60,000 nt of DNA from Nematostella vectensis (lineage: Eukaryota > Cnidaria > Anthozoa > Actiniaria > Edwardsiidae). Positions 58,101 to 60,000 of the stretch are shown piece after piece (the first letter of the stretch is position 1; every line of letters starts with the position of its first letter). Where the stretch lies: assembly GCF_932526225.1 (NCBI RefSeq), contig NC_064045.1, positions 13,388,442-13,448,441 of the forward strand, read 5' to 3'. The notes under the pieces were generated by a model that was not told where the DNA came from, did no database searches, and saw only the letters and a program-made list of their open reading frames with translations. Position numbers and translations under genes: made by a program.

Positions 58101-59903
58101 GTAGTCGCCCTGCAATTTTTGGATGAGGATCGACAAAAAGAGAATGCTCCACCTGCCGCAGCCATCACATCCACAGGGTGGATAGTGGTGGGGTCTGGTT
58201 CGTCAGGAACACCCACCACACCCGAACCCCAGACCCCTGTCAGGAAGCTGTCACGTGGTCTACGGACCAGCCTTTCATCCTCACAGCTTAGTGCTTATGG
58301 ATCAAACCCCCAAGTGCCCGGTGAGTCAGATGCGTGTAAGACCAGTCAGGCAATTCTGTTTCCATAAAGGGTTCAATTTAATGGGGTTCCATTGTTCTTA
58401 ACCCTCTCTTTTTGTTATCCTGAAATCCATGTCTGTTTGTCCAGGTCACCAAACCAACTCTCCTGCAGGCCTTATGCATTACAGCAGTAGTAGCAGTAGC
58501 TCCAGCAGCTCTGATTTCTTTGCTGCTAAAGAACTTCGACGAACACCTTCAACCTCCTCGCTATCCTCATCTTTTCAGTCTAATGTATATGCCAATACAT
58601 GGAAGGTAAGTGGAGGTGCTAGATGACAGATGACAACAGAGACGTTTTAATGACCTAAAATAATTATTTAGACCATTGTAATGTTTTGTACATTGATAAA
58701 TAAGTAAGGGGCTGTGGAAAGTAAGTTACTTTTTTATGGTCTTTTCTTTGTGGACTGAAAAAATGTTTTTGGAAGCGGTAAAAATTGATTTTGGATTTTG
58801 CAAGTGGCATATATTTTTTTTACTATATATGTTTTAATGTCAATCTCCAATCTATTAAAAGCTAGTACTCTTTGAACCTTTTTTGATGACACAAGCAGAA
58901 ACTAGTATCATATCTAAAAATAAATAACATATAACTATATGTTTTGTGTTCGGGACCATCTTGTTACAGTATTTTTGACAATGATTTGCTTATTTAGGTT
59001 TGGGATGTACATTATATGTGATAACCCCATGTTTTTATTTCCAGGCCCTCCTTAACTTGTCTGTAGACCCAGACCGCTCGGTCTGTGACAAAGCCAAAAA
59101 GATTGTCAACAATATAACACTCAAGGTATGAAGTGAATAAGACAACCCACTTCTCTCCCACAATTCCCATCTGACATAATGTCTTTTGGTGAAATTTTCA
59201 GGCCACTATCAGTGCTAACCCACAAAAGGTCACCGGTACAAACATTCGCTCACAGTCAACGTCTGCACCCTCATCACCTAGCGGCCGCTACACTAACCCG
59301 TTTCCGCATCAGAGAGAGTAAGTTATTGGATCTGGAACATCCATTAATAGCTGGGCTAAAGTAAGAACTAGTACTGGGATGCTTTTAATTTATCTCTGTT
59401 TCCAAATTAAATATTGTGTTATAAAATAGGCTTTTTTCATCAGGGTAATGAATCAAAAGTTTTTTATTTGCATAAACTTGTGTTATTTTTTGTCAACTTC
59501 CCTTTCATTTAGCTAGGGCATTGAGGCTGTACTTTAGTGAGTAGTGGGAGCAATGACTACAGTTTTCTTGTACAGTTGTGAAGTGCTTGCTTACTTAAAG
59601 TACTACTCTGATGGTAATTGACTAATTGCTCCCAATTGCTCCAAAGGGGAAGATCTTTTTCACAGCTATCTCATCAAAACTCTTTACGTATCATGTTTTA
59701 CAATGCTTTTAATGCAACCTTTGTATGACAGACAGAACTCGCCCCCAGTGCACCACAGGAGTCACCAAAGCATCTCCCAGCCCACGACTCCCTCAAGAGG
59801 TGAAGCACCCCGCATGGGGGGTGCCCAGGGGAATCCTGGTATTTATCATCCACACTCATACGAGTTCCATGTCAAAAGGAAGGTGTTTGGCAAAGGACCC
59901 GAT
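47652..59903 (+). CDS. RPTOR: Raptor, mTORC1 scaffold (21 exons, 3' end outside window)
   Basis: Exons: 47652-47813, 47888-47990, 50529-50611, 51123-51200, 51546-51626, 52045-52191, 52699-52862, 53232-53291, 54113-54213, 54706-54850, 55104-55179, 55604-55789, 56104-56214, 56507-56581, 57074-57331, 57598-57738, 58047-58320, 58445-58605, 59045-59125, 59202-59317, 59732-59903. Phases agree throughout: 2775 nt, 925 codons. ATG 47652 is the first in frame of a [20 protein letters not shown] start; the next conserved part is [18 protein letters not shown], as in animal Raptor. Raptor presents substrates (S6K, 4E-BP) and Rag GTPases to mTOR at the lysosome. About 400 C-terminal residues (WD40 propeller) lie beyond the edge. 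Confidence 0.97.
47991..50528 (+). other. RPTOR intron 2 (2.5 kb)
   Basis: AT-rich; a C-rich CCTCCCCCTCGCCCTCCCCC patch near 49027-49050; no ORF of note on either strand and no recognised element. Confidence 0.6.
52699..58320 (+). CDS. RPTOR: Raptor HEAT/armadillo region, exons 7-17
   Basis: Helical repeats include [119 protein letters not shown] and [17 protein letters not shown]. In mTORC1 this solenoid contacts mTOR and the Rag GTPases. Confidence 0.95.
56816..56895 (+). repeat. 25-bp tandem repeat, three copies, RPTOR intron 14
   Basis: GGTCATTTCTTATTAAGGCC plus ATG repeated, next to a GTGCGCAGGGTGCATGC transposon-end-like segment (56774-56792). Confidence 0.9.
57681..57790 (+). repeat. 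Exon 16 sequence repeated just behind its donor (RPTOR)
   Basis: TGGCGTTGCCATGACACT in the exon (57681-57698) recurs as TGGTGTTGCCATGACACT in the intron (57751-57768), exactly 70 bp later, with weaker similarity on both sides (AGATTGACTT / AGACTTGAT). Looks like a worn tandem duplication across the donor at 57739. Confidence 0.75.
58121..59903 (+). CDS. RPTOR: Raptor Ser/Pro-rich linker, exons 17 end to 21
   Basis: [20 protein letters not shown], then a run of ten serines in exon 18 (coded by AGC/AGT/TCC codons), [20 protein letters not shown], and [13 protein letters not shown], ending ...[13 protein letters not shown] before GTAAGT. In mammals the matching linker carries AMPK and other phosphosites; RKLSRGL and RQNSPP-like contexts here are candidates only. 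Confidence 0.9.
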
Positions 59904-60000
59904 GTAAGTGTGGTGAAGGGGGGAAAGGGGCTAGGGGCGTGGTGAGGGCATTATAAGGTCTAGGACATGAGCACAACGCAATGTGATCTCAATGTGAAGT

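Overview
The window reads as nuclear DNA of an anthozoan cnidarian, most likely a sea anemone of the Nematostella type. This is inferred from compact GT-AG spliced genes with close animal orthologues, long poly-G tracts, abundant minisatellites and cnidarian-type mobile-element remains. I could not search a database.

Four gene units are well supported. (1) 1-24316, + strand: the 3' part of a BAHCC1/TNRC18-like chromatin reader. I joined 25 exons by splice consensus and phase. They give 2353 codons plus stop with no frame break: low-complexity N-terminal region, coiled coil, AT-hook, basic/acidic linkers, Tudor-like module and C-terminal BAH domain. (2) 35143-38040, + strand: six exons of an unrecognised protein with a possible ubiquitin-like C-terminus. 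(3) 41354-46383: a candidate mobile or domesticated unit with 11-bp inverted ends, lying inside a minisatellite. It holds a chromodomain ORF (+) and, tail to tail, an intact 14-exon, 664-residue gene (-) whose motifs match the RAG1/Transib transposase core, including the apparent DDE triad and the C2H2 zinc ligands. (4) 47652-59903, + strand: RPTOR (Raptor, mTORC1 scaffold), the first 21 exons (925 codons), running off the right edge before the WD40 region.

Between gene 1 and gene 2 (about 25.8-35.1 kb) is an accessory stretch: tRNA-derived SINE remains, a hairpin minisatellite, broken retrotransposon pieces, a 45-bp repeat and a 2-kb segment with about 4% G on the + strand. From 38.1 to 41.3 kb there is little but a SINE head and the minisatellite.

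Two signals stand out. The first is the RAG1-like gene convergent with a chromodomain reader. The second is a recurrent pattern in several genes: tandem duplications or whole minisatellites anchored on exon-intron boundaries, so that the 5' splice site (less often the 3' splice site) is copied, up to about 35 times in one intron. BAHCC1 and RPTOR are also neighbours on human 17q25.3, so this pairing may be ancient synteny.
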